DNA from: Sediminibacterium sp.
GTDB lineage: Bacteria > Bacteroidota > Bacteroidia > Chitinophagales > Chitinophagaceae
Length of the DNA: 8,762 nucleotides
Assembly: GCA_023256555.1 (NCBI GenBank)
Contig: JALRFB010000028.1
Span: 1 to 8,762 of the forward strand
Direction: 5' to 3'
Position numbers and translations under genes: made by a program. Positions 1 to 6,920 of this stretch are shown here, piece after piece. The notes beneath the pieces are model-generated. The model saw only the letters and a list, made by a program, of their open reading frames with translations. It was not told where the DNA came from and made no database searches. Numbering within the stretch: the stretch's first letter is position 1; each line of letters begins with the position of its first letter.

Positions 1-240
1 GAAGCTACCAAAGCTGCAGCTTTTAAATTTGGTTTAGACGCAACGGTGTGTGCATTGAATGGAGGAGAAGACTATGAATTAATTTTTACCATGAAGCAAT
101 CTGATTATGATAAGATTACACTTCAAGAAGAAATAAGTGTGATAGGTTATATGTGTGATAAAGAAGAGGGTACAAAATTAATTACCAAGGGAGGTAACAC
201 ACATAATATTACCGCTCAAGGTTGGAACGCCTTTGCTTAA
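1..240 (+). CDS. thiL: Thiamine-monophosphate kinase ThiL, C-terminal part (5' truncated by window edge)
   Basis: The reading frame is open from base 1 and ends at TAA 238-240, so this is the last 79 codons of a gene that starts outside the window. The GTG at 46 is an internal valine, not a start. ThiL phosphorylates thiamine monophosphate to the cofactor thiamine diphosphate in the cytoplasm. The visible part carries the family's conserved NGGEDYELIFT motif (about residues 20-30 of the fragment), which in ThiL usually reads S-GGEDYEL-L/VFT. It ends in the typical short tail with GWNAF, matching the usual GW-D/N-x-F ending. The upstream EATKAAAFKFGLDA stretch fits the region before the motif. 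The N-terminal ATP-binding half cannot be checked. Another member of the PurM/ThiL superfamily is possible but less likely, given GGEDYEL plus the GWxxF end. The gene converges on nagA with only 16 nt between the stop codons. Confidence 0.88.
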   Translation, partial: EATKAAAFKFGLDATVCALNGGEDYELIFTMKQSDYDKITLQEEISVIGYMCDKEEGTKLITKGGNTHNITAQGWNAFA

Positions 241-262
241 GCCAAACATCTTTTACTTAAGC
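235..262. repeat. Inverted repeat spanning the convergent thiL and nagA stop codons
   Basis: GCTTAAG (235-241) and CTTAAGC (256-262) form a perfect 7-bp inverted repeat around a 14-nt spacer. The arms contain the two stop codons, because both genes end in Ala-stop written GCTTAA. It could act as a weak bidirectional transcript end, but the loop is large and there is no clean T-tract, so the repeat may simply follow from the shared gene endings. No other terminator is visible between the genes. Confidence 0.3.
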
Positions 263-1339
263 TACAAACATTTTAATGAATTGTCGATCTGCTGATAAAC
301 AAAGCAGGTCGGCATTTTCATTTAATGCAATAGAGCCGGTGATGTTTTTGTGTTGCATAACCTTGGCAGGATAAAGAGAACACATTTTTATCGCCTCGCC
401 CACATCAACTCCTACATGTTCTACTAAATTGTTAACCGACTTTAATTGTGTTAATGCAGATCCACTAAGGGTTCCAGAAGATTCATATTTATCGCCCACT
501 AATTGGTGTTGATAAAATCCTGTAGTTGTAGTAGTAACAGCATCAGTAATACAGAACAATCTTTCTCCCATTATTTTTTTAGCAATTTGAATAGCGCTAA
601 AATCTACATGGTATCCATCCGCCACCAAACTACACATGGCTGTTTTATGATTAAACAATGCTCCTACTACACCAGGGGCCCTATGTTGTAGCGGACTCAT
701 TGCATTGTATAAATGCGTAGCCACTTTAATTCCATCATTAAAAAAAGATAAAGCATTAGTATAGTCGGCATTGGTATGACCAGCAGACACAACAATACCT
801 TTTGATTGAATTAAATCAATTATTTCTTTGGAACAAATTTCTGGAGCAACGGTAATCATGCCAATATGTTCTGCACCATAATCTAATATCTTTTTTACTT
901 CATCTATACTAGGTGCATGAATAACCTTTTCATTATGTGCTCCTTTTTTGATTGGGTTAATCCAGGGCCCTTCAATATGCAAGCCCATACAACCTTTACC
1001 GCCTTTCAATTTATATTCTCTCACCGCATCAATTGCAGCAATAATAATTTCATTGCGCTGAGATGCAATGGTGGGCTGAAAATAAGCAGCACCGCCAGCT
1101 ACACAGTATTCGTATATTTTTTGAATAGTATCTGCTGTGGGAAATTCAGAAAGTAATTTTCCTCCAGCACCATAAATTTGTAAATCAATTAAAGCAGGAA
1201 CTACTAAAGGATATGCATTTTGGTGATCGTACCCTTCTTTTTTGATAGCAATAATTTTTCCATTGTCTATTTCCACCACCGCTTCAGAAATCCAGCTATT
1301 TCCAGTAAATAATTCTTGTGCTGAAATATATTGAGACAT
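257..1339 (-). CDS. nagA: N-acetylglucosamine-6-phosphate deacetylase (NagA)
   Basis: Cytoplasmic enzyme that removes acetate from GlcNAc-6-phosphate to give glucosamine-6-phosphate, used in amino-sugar catabolism and cell-wall recycling. The protein is 360 aa, slightly shorter than E. coli NagA. It shows a small N-terminal beta-sandwich (about 1-48), a TIM-barrel amidohydrolase core (about 49-335), and a C-terminal strand region with NADLLCL. Visible active-site elements: DLQIYGAGG (52-60) where many amidohydrolases have HxH, the metal-binding Glu in LHIEGPW (E123), SAGHT (H188), ATHLYNAM (H209), H219, H244 and catalytic Asp in CITDAV (D266). The QxY at 54-56 replaces HxH, which resembles the single-metal E. 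coli enzyme (QxN). The start ATG at 1339 is preceded by no clear Shine-Dalgarno sequence. It is the last gene of the recX/omega-amidase/nagA group, 29 nt after the amidase stop. No nagB or transporter is nearby. Confidence 0.95.
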   Translation of the reverse strand: MSQYISAQELFTGNSWISEAVVEIDNGKIIAIKKEGYDHQNAYPLVVPALIDLQIYGAGGKLLSEFPTADTIQKIYEYCVAGGAAYFQPTIASQRNEIIIAAIDAVREYKLKGGKGCMGLHIEGPWINPIKKGAHNEKVIHAPSIDEVKKILDYGAEHIGMITVAPEICSKEIIDLIQSKGIVVSAGHTNADYTNALSFFNDGIKVATHLYNAMSPLQHRAPGVVGALFNHKTAMCSLVADGYHVDFSAIQIAKKIMGERLFCITDAVTTTTTGFYQHQLVGDKYESSGTLSGSALTQLKSVNNLVEHVGVDVGEAIKMCSLYPAKVMQHKNITGSIALNENADLLCLSADRQFIKMFVA

Positions 1340-1368
1340 ACTTGAATAAAGTTAAAGCTTGATTAAAA

Positions 1369-2160
1369 TTATTGAATCACAAAAAAATCTGCATCCTTCC
1401 AAAAAGGAAACTGCGTTCTTGTATGATTAATTTCTTCTTTTTGTAATTGAATATGAAAAATGTCTTCTTCATGCGCACAGTGGTATAACACTTCTCCTAG
1501 AGGACCCACCACCATGGAGTCTCCGCTATGTGCAATATTATTTCCATCTACCCCAACTCTGTTAACGCCAATGGTAAAACATTGGTTTTCTATAGCCCTT
1601 GCAGTTAATAAAGTTTTCCAAGCATGATTTCTTTTCTCTGGCCAATTGGCAACGTATAATAAAACATCGTACTCTTTGTCCACCGCTTCGCTTAATTGTT
1701 GACGCGCCCAAACAGGGAATCGAAGATCATAGCAAATTTGTAAATTTATTTTCCAACCTTTTACACTTGCAATTAATCTTTTGTGGCCGGGTGTATAATG
1801 TTGGTCTTCTCCTGCAAATGCAAACAAATGTCTTTTATTATAATATCCTAATTGTCCATTAGGTAATACCCAAACCAATCTGTTATAATATTTCCCCCCA
1901 TCCACAATAATTAAAGACCCTGTAATAATTGCTCTTTTTTCTTCAGAGATTCTTTTCATCCAATCAATAGTGGGACCTTCCATTGTTTCAGCTAGCTTCT
2001 CAGGCTGCATGCTAAAACCGGTATTGAACATTTCTGGAAGGATAATAATTTCGGTATACTCTTGGATTTGCTGAATCTTTTGAGACAACATATCCAAATT
2101 GGCTGCTTTATCTTCCCAATATAATTGGGTCTGTATGATGGTAAAACTTAATGTAGACAA
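1369..2160 (-). CDS. yafV: Omega-amidase, YafV family (nitrilase superfamily)
   Basis: A 263-aa carbon-nitrogen hydrolase. YafV/Nit2-type enzymes hydrolyse 2-oxoglutaramate or 2-oxosuccinamate to the 2-oxoacid and ammonia, cleaning up products of glutamine transaminases. The catalytic triad is visible: E43 in ILPEMFNTGFSM, K109 in YNKRHLF and C143 in QICYDLRFPVW. Further YafV-like landmarks are YVANWP (169-174), LLTARAIENQ (184-193), NRVGVDGN (200-207) and FPFWKDAD near the C-terminus. The whole protein aligns in memory with E. coli YafV. The start appears to be TTG at 2160: an in-frame TAA lies six codons upstream, and the next ATG (codon 24) would remove the first conserved strand FTIIQTQL. 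An AAGGA sequence lies 12 nt before the TTG. The gene is 29 nt downstream of recX. The subfamily call is strong; the exact substrate is inferred. Confidence 0.9.
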   Translation of the reverse strand: MSTLSFTIIQTQLYWEDKAANLDMLSQKIQQIQEYTEIIILPEMFNTGFSMQPEKLAETMEGPTIDWMKRISEEKRAIITGSLIIVDGGKYYNRLVWVLPNGQLGYYNKRHLFAFAGEDQHYTPGHKRLIASVKGWKINLQICYDLRFPVWARQQLSEAVDKEYDVLLYVANWPEKRNHAWKTLLTARAIENQCFTIGVNRVGVDGNNIAHSGDSMVVGPLGEVLYHCAHEEDIFHIQLQKEEINHTRTQFPFWKDADFFVIQ

Positions 2161-2172
2161 GATTTTGATTTT

Positions 2173-2195
2173 TCCTTAGACTAAAGATACTAAGG
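2173..2195 (-). promoter_or_regulatory. Small inverted repeat over the recX stop and the omega-amidase ribosome-binding region
   Basis: On the minus strand CCTTAG (2195-2190, which includes the recX TAG stop) can pair with CTAAGG (2179-2174) across a 10-nt loop. The second arm overlaps AAGGA (2177-2173), the only Shine-Dalgarno-like sequence before the TTG start at 2160. Ribosomes finishing recX could therefore open the site for the next gene. The stem is only 6 bp, so this is a suggestion from layout, not a demonstrated element. Confidence 0.25.
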
Positions 2196-2666
2196 TTTCT
2201 TGTTCAGTTTTTGAAGAATCGGCTGAATTAACTGCGGCTCAAAGCCCCTTTGATACAAAAAAGCCTGTGTCTTGGCCATTTTGGAAAGTCCTCGTTCTCC
2301 CTTTAAGCTATTCCATTTCTTGTTGGCAAGAGCTTCGAGGGTTTTTTCATAGGCGTCTAAGTCAATACTTTGAAGCGCTTTTTTAATATTATAAGCACTC
2401 ACTCTTTTTTGTTTCAGGGCATGGGTGATTTTTACCTTTCCCCAGCCTTTAATTCTAAAGTGTCCCCCTGCAAATTGCACCGCAAAACGTTCCTCGTTTA
2501 AAAAGTTTTCTGAAATTAAATTAGAGAGTATTTCCTCTACTTCGTCCTTCGACATTCCGTACTCGTACAATTTGTCTCGCACCTCTTGTTGGGCCCTCTC
2601 CTGATACGCGCAAAACCGCTTAATGCTTGTAATTGCTTGATCTTTTCCGAGTCGCTTTTTTTCCAT
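2190..2666 (-). CDS. recX: Regulatory protein RecX
   Basis: RecX binds the RecA filament and limits recombination and SOS induction. The protein is 158 aa, normal for the family, and lysine/arginine-rich with three-helix repeats. Recognisable parts are the N-terminal AITSIKRFCAYQERAQQEVRDKL region (about 11-33), the second repeat with SNLISENFLNEERFA (48-62) and the family signature FAGGHFRIKGWGKVKI (65-80), followed by LKQKRVS (84-90) and a third repeat ending FLYQRGFEPQLI (136-147). The start ATG at 2666 precedes the conserved region by about ten residues and has no obvious Shine-Dalgarno sequence. It is first in the minus-strand group and divergent from dnaN. recA is not in the window. The stop is TAG. 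Confidence 0.93.
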   Translation of the reverse strand: MEKKRLGKDQAITSIKRFCAYQERAQQEVRDKLYEYGMSKDEVEEILSNLISENFLNEERFAVQFAGGHFRIKGWGKVKITHALKQKRVSAYNIKKALQSIDLDAYEKTLEALANKKWNSLKGERGLSKMAKTQAFLYQRGFEPQLIQPILQKLNKKP

Positions 2667-2696
2667 TAAAATGTAGATAAGTCTTGCTAAAATAGC

Positions 2697-2727
2697 TTTT
2701 TAATCTTAACAAATTGCATTAGTTTCG
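2697..2727 (+). promoter_or_regulatory. Candidate dnaN promoter of Bacteroidota type
   Basis: The sequence TAGTTTCG (2720-2727) differs at one position from the Bacteroidota -7 consensus TAnnTTTG. A T-run at 2697-2701 sits about 18-20 nt upstream where TTTG/TTG is expected, but the G is missing. A transcript would start near 2732 and leave a leader of roughly 23 nt before the dnaN ATG. The match is weak and AT-rich DNA gives such hits by chance. The rest of the 88-nt recX/dnaN gap (2667-2754) must also hold the recX promoter, for which I see no good candidate. Confidence 0.22.
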
Positions 2728-2754
2728 TCTTCATATTTATTAAAACTAGATCGC

Positions 2755-3870
2755 ATGAAATTTATCGTTTCTTCTTCTTCTCTTTTAAAACACTTACAAC
2801 AAATTTCTGGTGTAATTAACTCGAATACAGTATTGCCTATTTTAGAAGATTTTTTATTCGAAATAGAAGATAAAAAATTAAATATTATCGCAACGGATTT
2901 AGAAACGGTAATGCGTGTACAAATGGAAGTGGAAAGCAAGGCAAACGGAAGAGTATGTATTCCTGCTAAAATCTTAATTGATTCTTTAAAAAATATCGCA
3001 GACCAGCCTCTGACTTTCAATATTGATAAAAATTATGCAGTAGAAATTACGAGCGATAATGGAAAGTATAAAGTAATGGGTGAGAATCCGGACAACTTCC
3101 CTAAAGAGCCTACAGCAGACGATACAACAGGCTTTAAGATGACTAGCACGGGATTATTAACAGCAATTAATAAAACATTGTTTGCTGTGAGTGGAGACGA
3201 TTTAAGACCAGCAATGACGGGTGTGTTTTTTGAATTATCAAAAGAGGGTGTACAGTTTGTAGCAACGGATGCTCACCGTTTAGTGCGTTATAAAAGATTA
3301 GACGCGAAGGCAACACAGAACGCTTCTTTCATTGTGCCTAAAAAGCCATTGAACTTATTAAAGAATGCATTACCTGATAATGACGATAGTATCACCATCA
3401 GCTATAACAATAATCACCTATTTGTGGATCATGGATCTACTCAATTAATTTGTCGTTTGATTGATGCAAGATTCCCTGATTATAAAGTAGTAATACCAAC
3501 TGATAATCCATACAGATTAACAGTGAATAAACATGATTTTCAAAATGCATTACGCCGAGTAAATGTATTTAGTAATAAAAGCACTAATCAAGTTGCTTTA
3601 AATATTACTGGAAATGAATTACAAATGGCCGCTCAAGACATTGACTTTAGTTTTGAAGGAAATGAGCGCATGAGTTGTGAATACCAAGGAGAAGATATTC
3701 AAATTGCATTTAATGCAAAATTCTTAATCGAAATGTTAAGTGCCGCAGATACAGACGAAGTGTTTATTGAATTATCAACGCCAAGCAAAGCGGGTTTAAT
3801 CAAGCCTTCTGAGCAAGCTGCAGAGGAAGACTTGTTAATGTTGGTAATGCCATTAATGTTAAACAGTTAA
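2755..3870 (+). CDS. dnaN: DNA polymerase III beta subunit (sliding clamp) DnaN
   Basis: The ring-shaped clamp that tethers DNA polymerase III and many repair proteins to DNA. At 371 aa it has the expected three-domain length (about 1-120, 125-245, 250-371). Landmarks: start MKFIVSSSSLLKHLQQISGV with NTVLPIL (24-30), IIATDLE (44-50), GKYKVMGENPDNFP (103-116), SGDDLRPAMTGVFFEL (146-161), VATDAHRLVRYKR (169-181), LIDARFPDYKVVIP (235-248), FNAKFLIEML (319-328), and the C-terminal LVMPLML (363-369) corresponding to the MPMRL end of E. coli beta, near the partner-peptide pocket. The start ATG follows no clear Shine-Dalgarno sequence. The gene lies beside recX rather than dnaA, so this is not a classical dnaA-dnaN origin arrangement. 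It is closed by a strong terminator 27 nt after the stop, indicating a single-gene transcript. Confidence 0.98.
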   Translation: MKFIVSSSSLLKHLQQISGVINSNTVLPILEDFLFEIEDKKLNIIATDLETVMRVQMEVESKANGRVCIPAKILIDSLKNIADQPLTFNIDKNYAVEITSDNGKYKVMGENPDNFPKEPTADDTTGFKMTSTGLLTAINKTLFAVSGDDLRPAMTGVFFELSKEGVQFVATDAHRLVRYKRLDAKATQNASFIVPKKPLNLLKNALPDNDDSITISYNNNHLFVDHGSTQLICRLIDARFPDYKVVIPTDNPYRLTVNKHDFQNALRRVNVFSNKSTNQVALNITGNELQMAAQDIDFSFEGNERMSCEYQGEDIQIAFNAKFLIEMLSAADTDEVFIELSTPSKAGLIKPSEQAAEEDLLMLVMPLMLNS

Positions 3871-3896
3871 TCAAGATTTAAATAAATGATAATCTA

Positions 3897-3928
3897 CCCC
3901 GGTGTTCGATACAACATCGGGGTTTTTT
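3897..3928 (+). terminator. Rho-independent terminator after dnaN
   Basis: CCCCGGTGTT (3897-3906) pairs with AACATCGGGG (3913-3922) in a 10-bp stem containing one G-T wobble, with a 6-nt loop (CGATAC), followed directly by six T residues (3923-3928). This is the clearest terminator in the window. It begins 27 nt after the dnaN stop and ends 29 nt before the next start codon at 3958. Confidence 0.92.
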
Positions 3929-3957
3929 ATTTAGATTTACAATACAAAAACAGCGAT

Positions 3958-4779
3958 ATGTTTGAAACCATTAAGAATTATTTCGAAACTATTCCTAGCG
4001 CACACCGTGCTTTATTATTAGCCGGGGGAATTACGTTTTTTTGGTTGATAGAAATAGCGGTCCCATTATTTACATTCAAGTACAATAAATTCAAACACGC
4101 AGGCATTAATTTGTTTTTCACTTTCACTACTATCGTAATCAATTTTGCATTTGCTTTAATTATGGTCAAAGCAAGTGATTGGGCAGTAGCGAATCAATTT
4201 GGCTTATTGCATGTAGTTGCATTGTCTCCTATTGTTGAAGCGGTTGCAGGATTATTATTATTGGATTTGATTGGTGCATATTTAGTACACTTTATAGAAC
4301 ATAAAGTGAAATTCTTATGGAAGTTTCATATGGTGCATCATGCCGACACGCATGTAGATACCACTACAGGTAATAGACATCATCCAGGCGAATCAGTGGT
4401 TAGAGCGGTGTTTGCTATCATAGCTGTTATTGTATTAGGCACTCCAATGTGGATGGTAATGTTATATCAAAGTTTGAGTGTGGTGTTAACTCAGTTCAAT
4501 CATGCGAATATTAAAATTCCCAAATGGTTTGATCAAAGTTTTGGTTATATCATTGTATCACCTAATATGCATAGAATTCATCATCATATAACACGCCCCC
4601 AAACGGATAGTAATTATGGAAATATCTTTTCATTTTGGGATCGCTTATTTGGTACTTATAATTATACTCCAATGAGTGAAATAGTTTATGGTTTAGATGT
4701 ATTAGATAATTCAAAAGATGAATCATTGGCATACCAATTAAAAGCGCCATTTGATCCAACCATAAAATCAGATTATTAA
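3958..4779 (+). CDS. Fatty acid hydroxylase / sterol desaturase family membrane protein
   Basis: A 273-aa integral membrane di-iron oxygenase-type protein. Hydrophobic segments lie at about 18-40, 50-70, 83-110 and 150-180. The histidine clusters that bind iron in this family are complete: H111-x3-H115, H124-x2-H127-H128 (FHMVHH), H141-H142, H182 (FNHAN) and H205-x2-H208-H209 (NMHRIHHH), followed by the family ending [16 protein letters not shown] (219-234). I chose ATG 3958 over the in-frame ATG at 3886, because the longer version would translate through the dnaN terminator and its extra 24 residues look non-conserved. The stop overlaps the kdsB start (TAATG), implying translational coupling. 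The substrate cannot be told from sequence: members hydroxylate or desaturate fatty acids, sterols, sphingoid bases or ether lipids. A weak TAGATTTA (3932-3939) could be a -7 element for this transcription unit, but no partner -33 element is clear. Confidence 0.88.
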   Translation: MFETIKNYFETIPSAHRALLLAGGITFFWLIEIAVPLFTFKYNKFKHAGINLFFTFTTIVINFAFALIMVKASDWAVANQFGLLHVVALSPIVEAVAGLLLLDLIGAYLVHFIEHKVKFLWKFHMVHHADTHVDTTTGNRHHPGESVVRAVFAIIAVIVLGTPMWMVMLYQSLSVVLTQFNHANIKIPKWFDQSFGYIIVSPNMHRIHHHITRPQTDSNYGNIFSFWDRLFGTYNYTPMSEIVYGLDVLDNSKDESLAYQLKAPFDPTIKSDY

Positions 4780-5504
4780 TGAGTAGAATTGGTGCTTTTA
4801 TTCCTGCACGTTATGCAGCAACAAGATTTCCTGCAAAATTGATGCAGCAACTAGGAGACAAAACGGTAATCCGACACACATATGATAATGCAAAAGCTAC
4901 GGGTTTGTTTGACGAAGTGTACGTAGTGACCGATAGTGAAATTATTTTTGACGAGATTATCAACAATGGTGGCAAGGCCATCATGAGTATAAAAACCCAC
5001 GAGAGTGGATCTGATCGTATTGCAGAAGCTATTCAAGATTTGGATATTGATATTGTAGTTAACATACAAGGCGATGAGCCCTTTGTAAAAAGAGGTCCAT
5101 TAGAAAAAGTTTTAGCATGTTTTGATGATACAACAGTACAAGTGGCCTCTCTCATGCAAGTATTAGAAAATCCAGCATCTATAGCCGATCCTAATTATGT
5201 GAAAGTAGCAGTAGATAAAAAAATGAACGCACTCTTTTTTTCAAGAAGTGTGATACCTTATTTAAGAGACACTACAATAGCGCCAACTTACTATGAACAT
5301 GTGGGTGTGTATGCTTTTAAAAAACAAGCATTATTAGATTTTACTAATTGGCCAATGTCTCCATTAGAAGCTGCAGAAAAAATTGAATGTCTAAGGTATT
5401 TAGAAAATGGAGTGGGTATTAGAATGGCCATTACAGATTATATGGGTGTAGAGATAGATACACCAGAAGATTTGATCAAAGCTGCACAATTATTAAATAA
5501 GTAA
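4779..5504 (+). CDS. kdsB: 3-deoxy-manno-octulosonate cytidylyltransferase (CMP-Kdo synthetase) KdsB
   Basis: Activates Kdo, or possibly 8-amino-Kdo (see the neighbouring KdnB-like gene), with CTP to the CMP-sugar used by the Kdo transferase in building the LPS inner core; cytoplasmic. The 241-aa length is normal. Visible motifs: nucleotide-binding loop [14 protein letters not shown] (8-21), VVTDSE (49-54), [10 protein letters not shown] (75-84), NIQGDEPF (95-102) with the metal-binding Asp99, SRSVIPY (155-161), EHVGVYAF (173-180), [15 protein letters not shown] (197-211) and [10 protein letters not shown] (223-232) with Asp227. The ATG shares its A with the upstream TAA stop, so translation is likely coupled. 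kdsA, kdsC, kdsD and the Kdo transferase are not in the window. Substrate choice between Kdo and 8-amino-Kdo cannot be read from these motifs. Confidence 0.96.
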   Translation: MSRIGAFIPARYAATRFPAKLMQQLGDKTVIRHTYDNAKATGLFDEVYVVTDSEIIFDEIINNGGKAIMSIKTHESGSDRIAEAIQDLDIDIVVNIQGDEPFVKRGPLEKVLACFDDTTVQVASLMQVLENPASIADPNYVKVAVDKKMNALFFSRSVIPYLRDTTIAPTYYEHVGVYAFKKQALLDFTNWPMSPLEAAEKIECLRYLENGVGIRMAITDYMGVEIDTPEDLIKAAQLLNK

Positions 5505-5521
5505 TTCGTTTTTTAATAATA

Positions 5522-5539
5522 TAGCTTCAAAAGAGGCTA
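5522..5539 (+). other. Small hairpin in the kdsB/transporter gap
   Basis: TAGCTTC (5522-5528) can pair with GAGGCTA (5533-5539) around an AAAA loop, with one T-G wobble. It is followed by six A and then four T, not by a T-tract, so it is not a convincing terminator. The 59-nt gap (5505-5563) is the largest inside this gene run. The hairpin might adjust expression of the downstream transporter, but chance is equally possible. Confidence 0.25.
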
Positions 5540-5563
5540 AAAAATTTTCAAAAAATTAATACA

Positions 5564-6910
5564 ATGAATAAAGGAAAATTATTCCAATCCACAGTAGTTG
5601 CAGCATTAGCTGGATTTATTTTTGGTTTTGATATGGTGGTCATTTCTGGAGCAGACAAGCCCATTCAAGAATTATGGCATACCACTCCTTTATTTCATGG
5701 ATTTTTTATCATGTCAATGGCATTATGGGGAACTGTTGTTGGTTCTATATTTGCAGGCGCTCCAACAGAAAAGTTTGGACGTAAAAAAGTATTAATATGG
5801 TTGGGACTTATGTTTGTTGCATCAGCCATTGGCTCTGCCATTGCTCAAGACCCCTACACTTTTTCTTTCTTTAGATTAATTGGTGGAATTGCCATTGGTG
5901 TATCTTCTGTTGCAGCCCCAACCTATATTTCAGAAATCTCTAATAAAAATAACAGAGGCAAGTTGGTGGGCATGTATCAATTTAATATTGTGTTTGGTAT
6001 TTTAGTGGCTTATTTATCTAACTATTTTTTAGCGGGCGTAGGTGGAGAGAATGATTGGCGTTTTATGTTGGCAGTATTATTAATTCCAGCAGCTATATAT
6101 ACCATCATGACATTGGGATTGCCAGAAAGTCCAAGATGGTTATTGTCTGTCGCAAATGATGAAACAGGTGCAAGAAAAACTTTAGAAACCATTGGTGTAG
6201 ACAATATCGAAGAAACCATACAAGAAATTAAAAAGGCAAACGAAGAAGAAAAACAATTTGGTGCTGCGAATTTGTTTTCTAAAAATCATATCAAAATAAT
6301 TTCATTGGCTTTTTTAATTGCTTTCTTTAATCAAGCATCTGGTATCAATTTCCTATTATACTATGCCCCAAGAATTTTAGAAGAAGCGGGTTTTGCAAAA
6401 GACAATTCTTTATTAAGTTCTATTTCTTTAGGAATGATGAATTTGGTATTTACTTTTGTAGGTTTATGGTTAATTGATCGTATTGGTAGAAAGACTTTAT
6501 TAATTATTGGATCATTCGGTTATATCATTAGCTTATCCATGGTTGCTTATGGTTTTGTGGCACATAGTGCTCCATCTTTTATGTTAAGTTTTTTATTATT
6601 ATTTATTGCAGCACATGCTATTGGACAAGGAGCAGTTATTTGGGTATTTATTTCAGAAATTTTTCCTACCCCAATACGCGCTAAGGGTCAGGCTTTCGGG
6701 GCAAGTATACATTGGATCTTTGCAGCATTGATTACCTTAATTACTCCTGTATTTCTAGATAGTGAATATGGCATATTTAAAGAAAATCCATGGCCCATCT
6801 TTGTTTTCTTTGCAGTAATGATGACGATACAATTAATTTGGATTTTGGTAAAAGTGCCAGAAACAAAAGGTGTATCTTTGGAAGAATTACAAAAAAAATT
6901 AGCTCAATAA
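5564..6910 (+). CDS. MFS transporter, sugar porter family
   Basis: A 448-aa inner-membrane protein with twelve predicted membrane segments in two halves, related to proton-sugar symporters such as XylE and GalP. Family signatures are all present: GFIFGFDMVVISGA in TM1 (17-30), EKFGRKK (69-75) between TM2 and TM3, R104 in TM4, the sugar porter mark PESPRWLL (187-194), the central charged cytoplasmic loop (about 196-235), QASGINFLLYYAPRI in TM7 (257-271) with sugar-contact residues Gln257 and Asn262, DRIGRK (305-310), GQGAVIWVFISEIFPTPIRAKG (355-376) in TM10 and beyond, and PETKG (432-436). The family's usual Pro in the TM10 GxGPxxW motif is Ala here. The substrate is unknown; the sequence supports a monosaccharide-type solute. 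It sits between kdsB and a KdnB-like gene, 10 nt before the latter, which makes an acidic or core sugar worth considering, but this is only an inference. Confidence 0.92.
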   Translation: MNKGKLFQSTVVAALAGFIFGFDMVVISGADKPIQELWHTTPLFHGFFIMSMALWGTVVGSIFAGAPTEKFGRKKVLIWLGLMFVASAIGSAIAQDPYTFSFFRLIGGIAIGVSSVAAPTYISEISNKNNRGKLVGMYQFNIVFGILVAYLSNYFLAGVGGENDWRFMLAVLLIPAAIYTIMTLGLPESPRWLLSVANDETGARKTLETIGVDNIEETIQEIKKANEEEKQFGAANLFSKNHIKIISLAFLIAFFNQASGINFLLYYAPRILEEAGFAKDNSLLSSISLGMMNLVFTFVGLWLIDRIGRKTLLIIGSFGYIISLSMVAYGFVAHSAPSFMLSFLLLFIAAHAIGQGAVIWVFISEIFPTPIRAKGQAFGASIHWIFAALITLITPVFLDSEYGIFKENPWPIFVFFAVMMTIQLIWILVKVPETKGVSLEELQKKLAQ

Positions 6911-6920
6911 ATTTAGGTAT

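Noticed and set aside
503..1156. Plus-strand open frames (503-691, 917-1156) opposite nagA
   Set aside because: They are antisense to conserved catalytic blocks of nagA, are low in complexity and show no family features.
2672..2680. TGTAGATAA (TTATCTACA on the minus strand), resembling a DnaA box in the recX/dnaN gap
   Set aside because: It is a single site with a mismatch to TTATNCACA, with no further boxes, no AT-rich unwinding element beyond background and no dnaA beside it; not enough for an origin.
2706..3020. 104-codon minus-strand frame antisense to the start of dnaN
   Set aside because: It lies wholly opposite conserved dnaN codons and the recX/dnaN gap, has no recognisable domain, and is explained as a shadow of the real gene.
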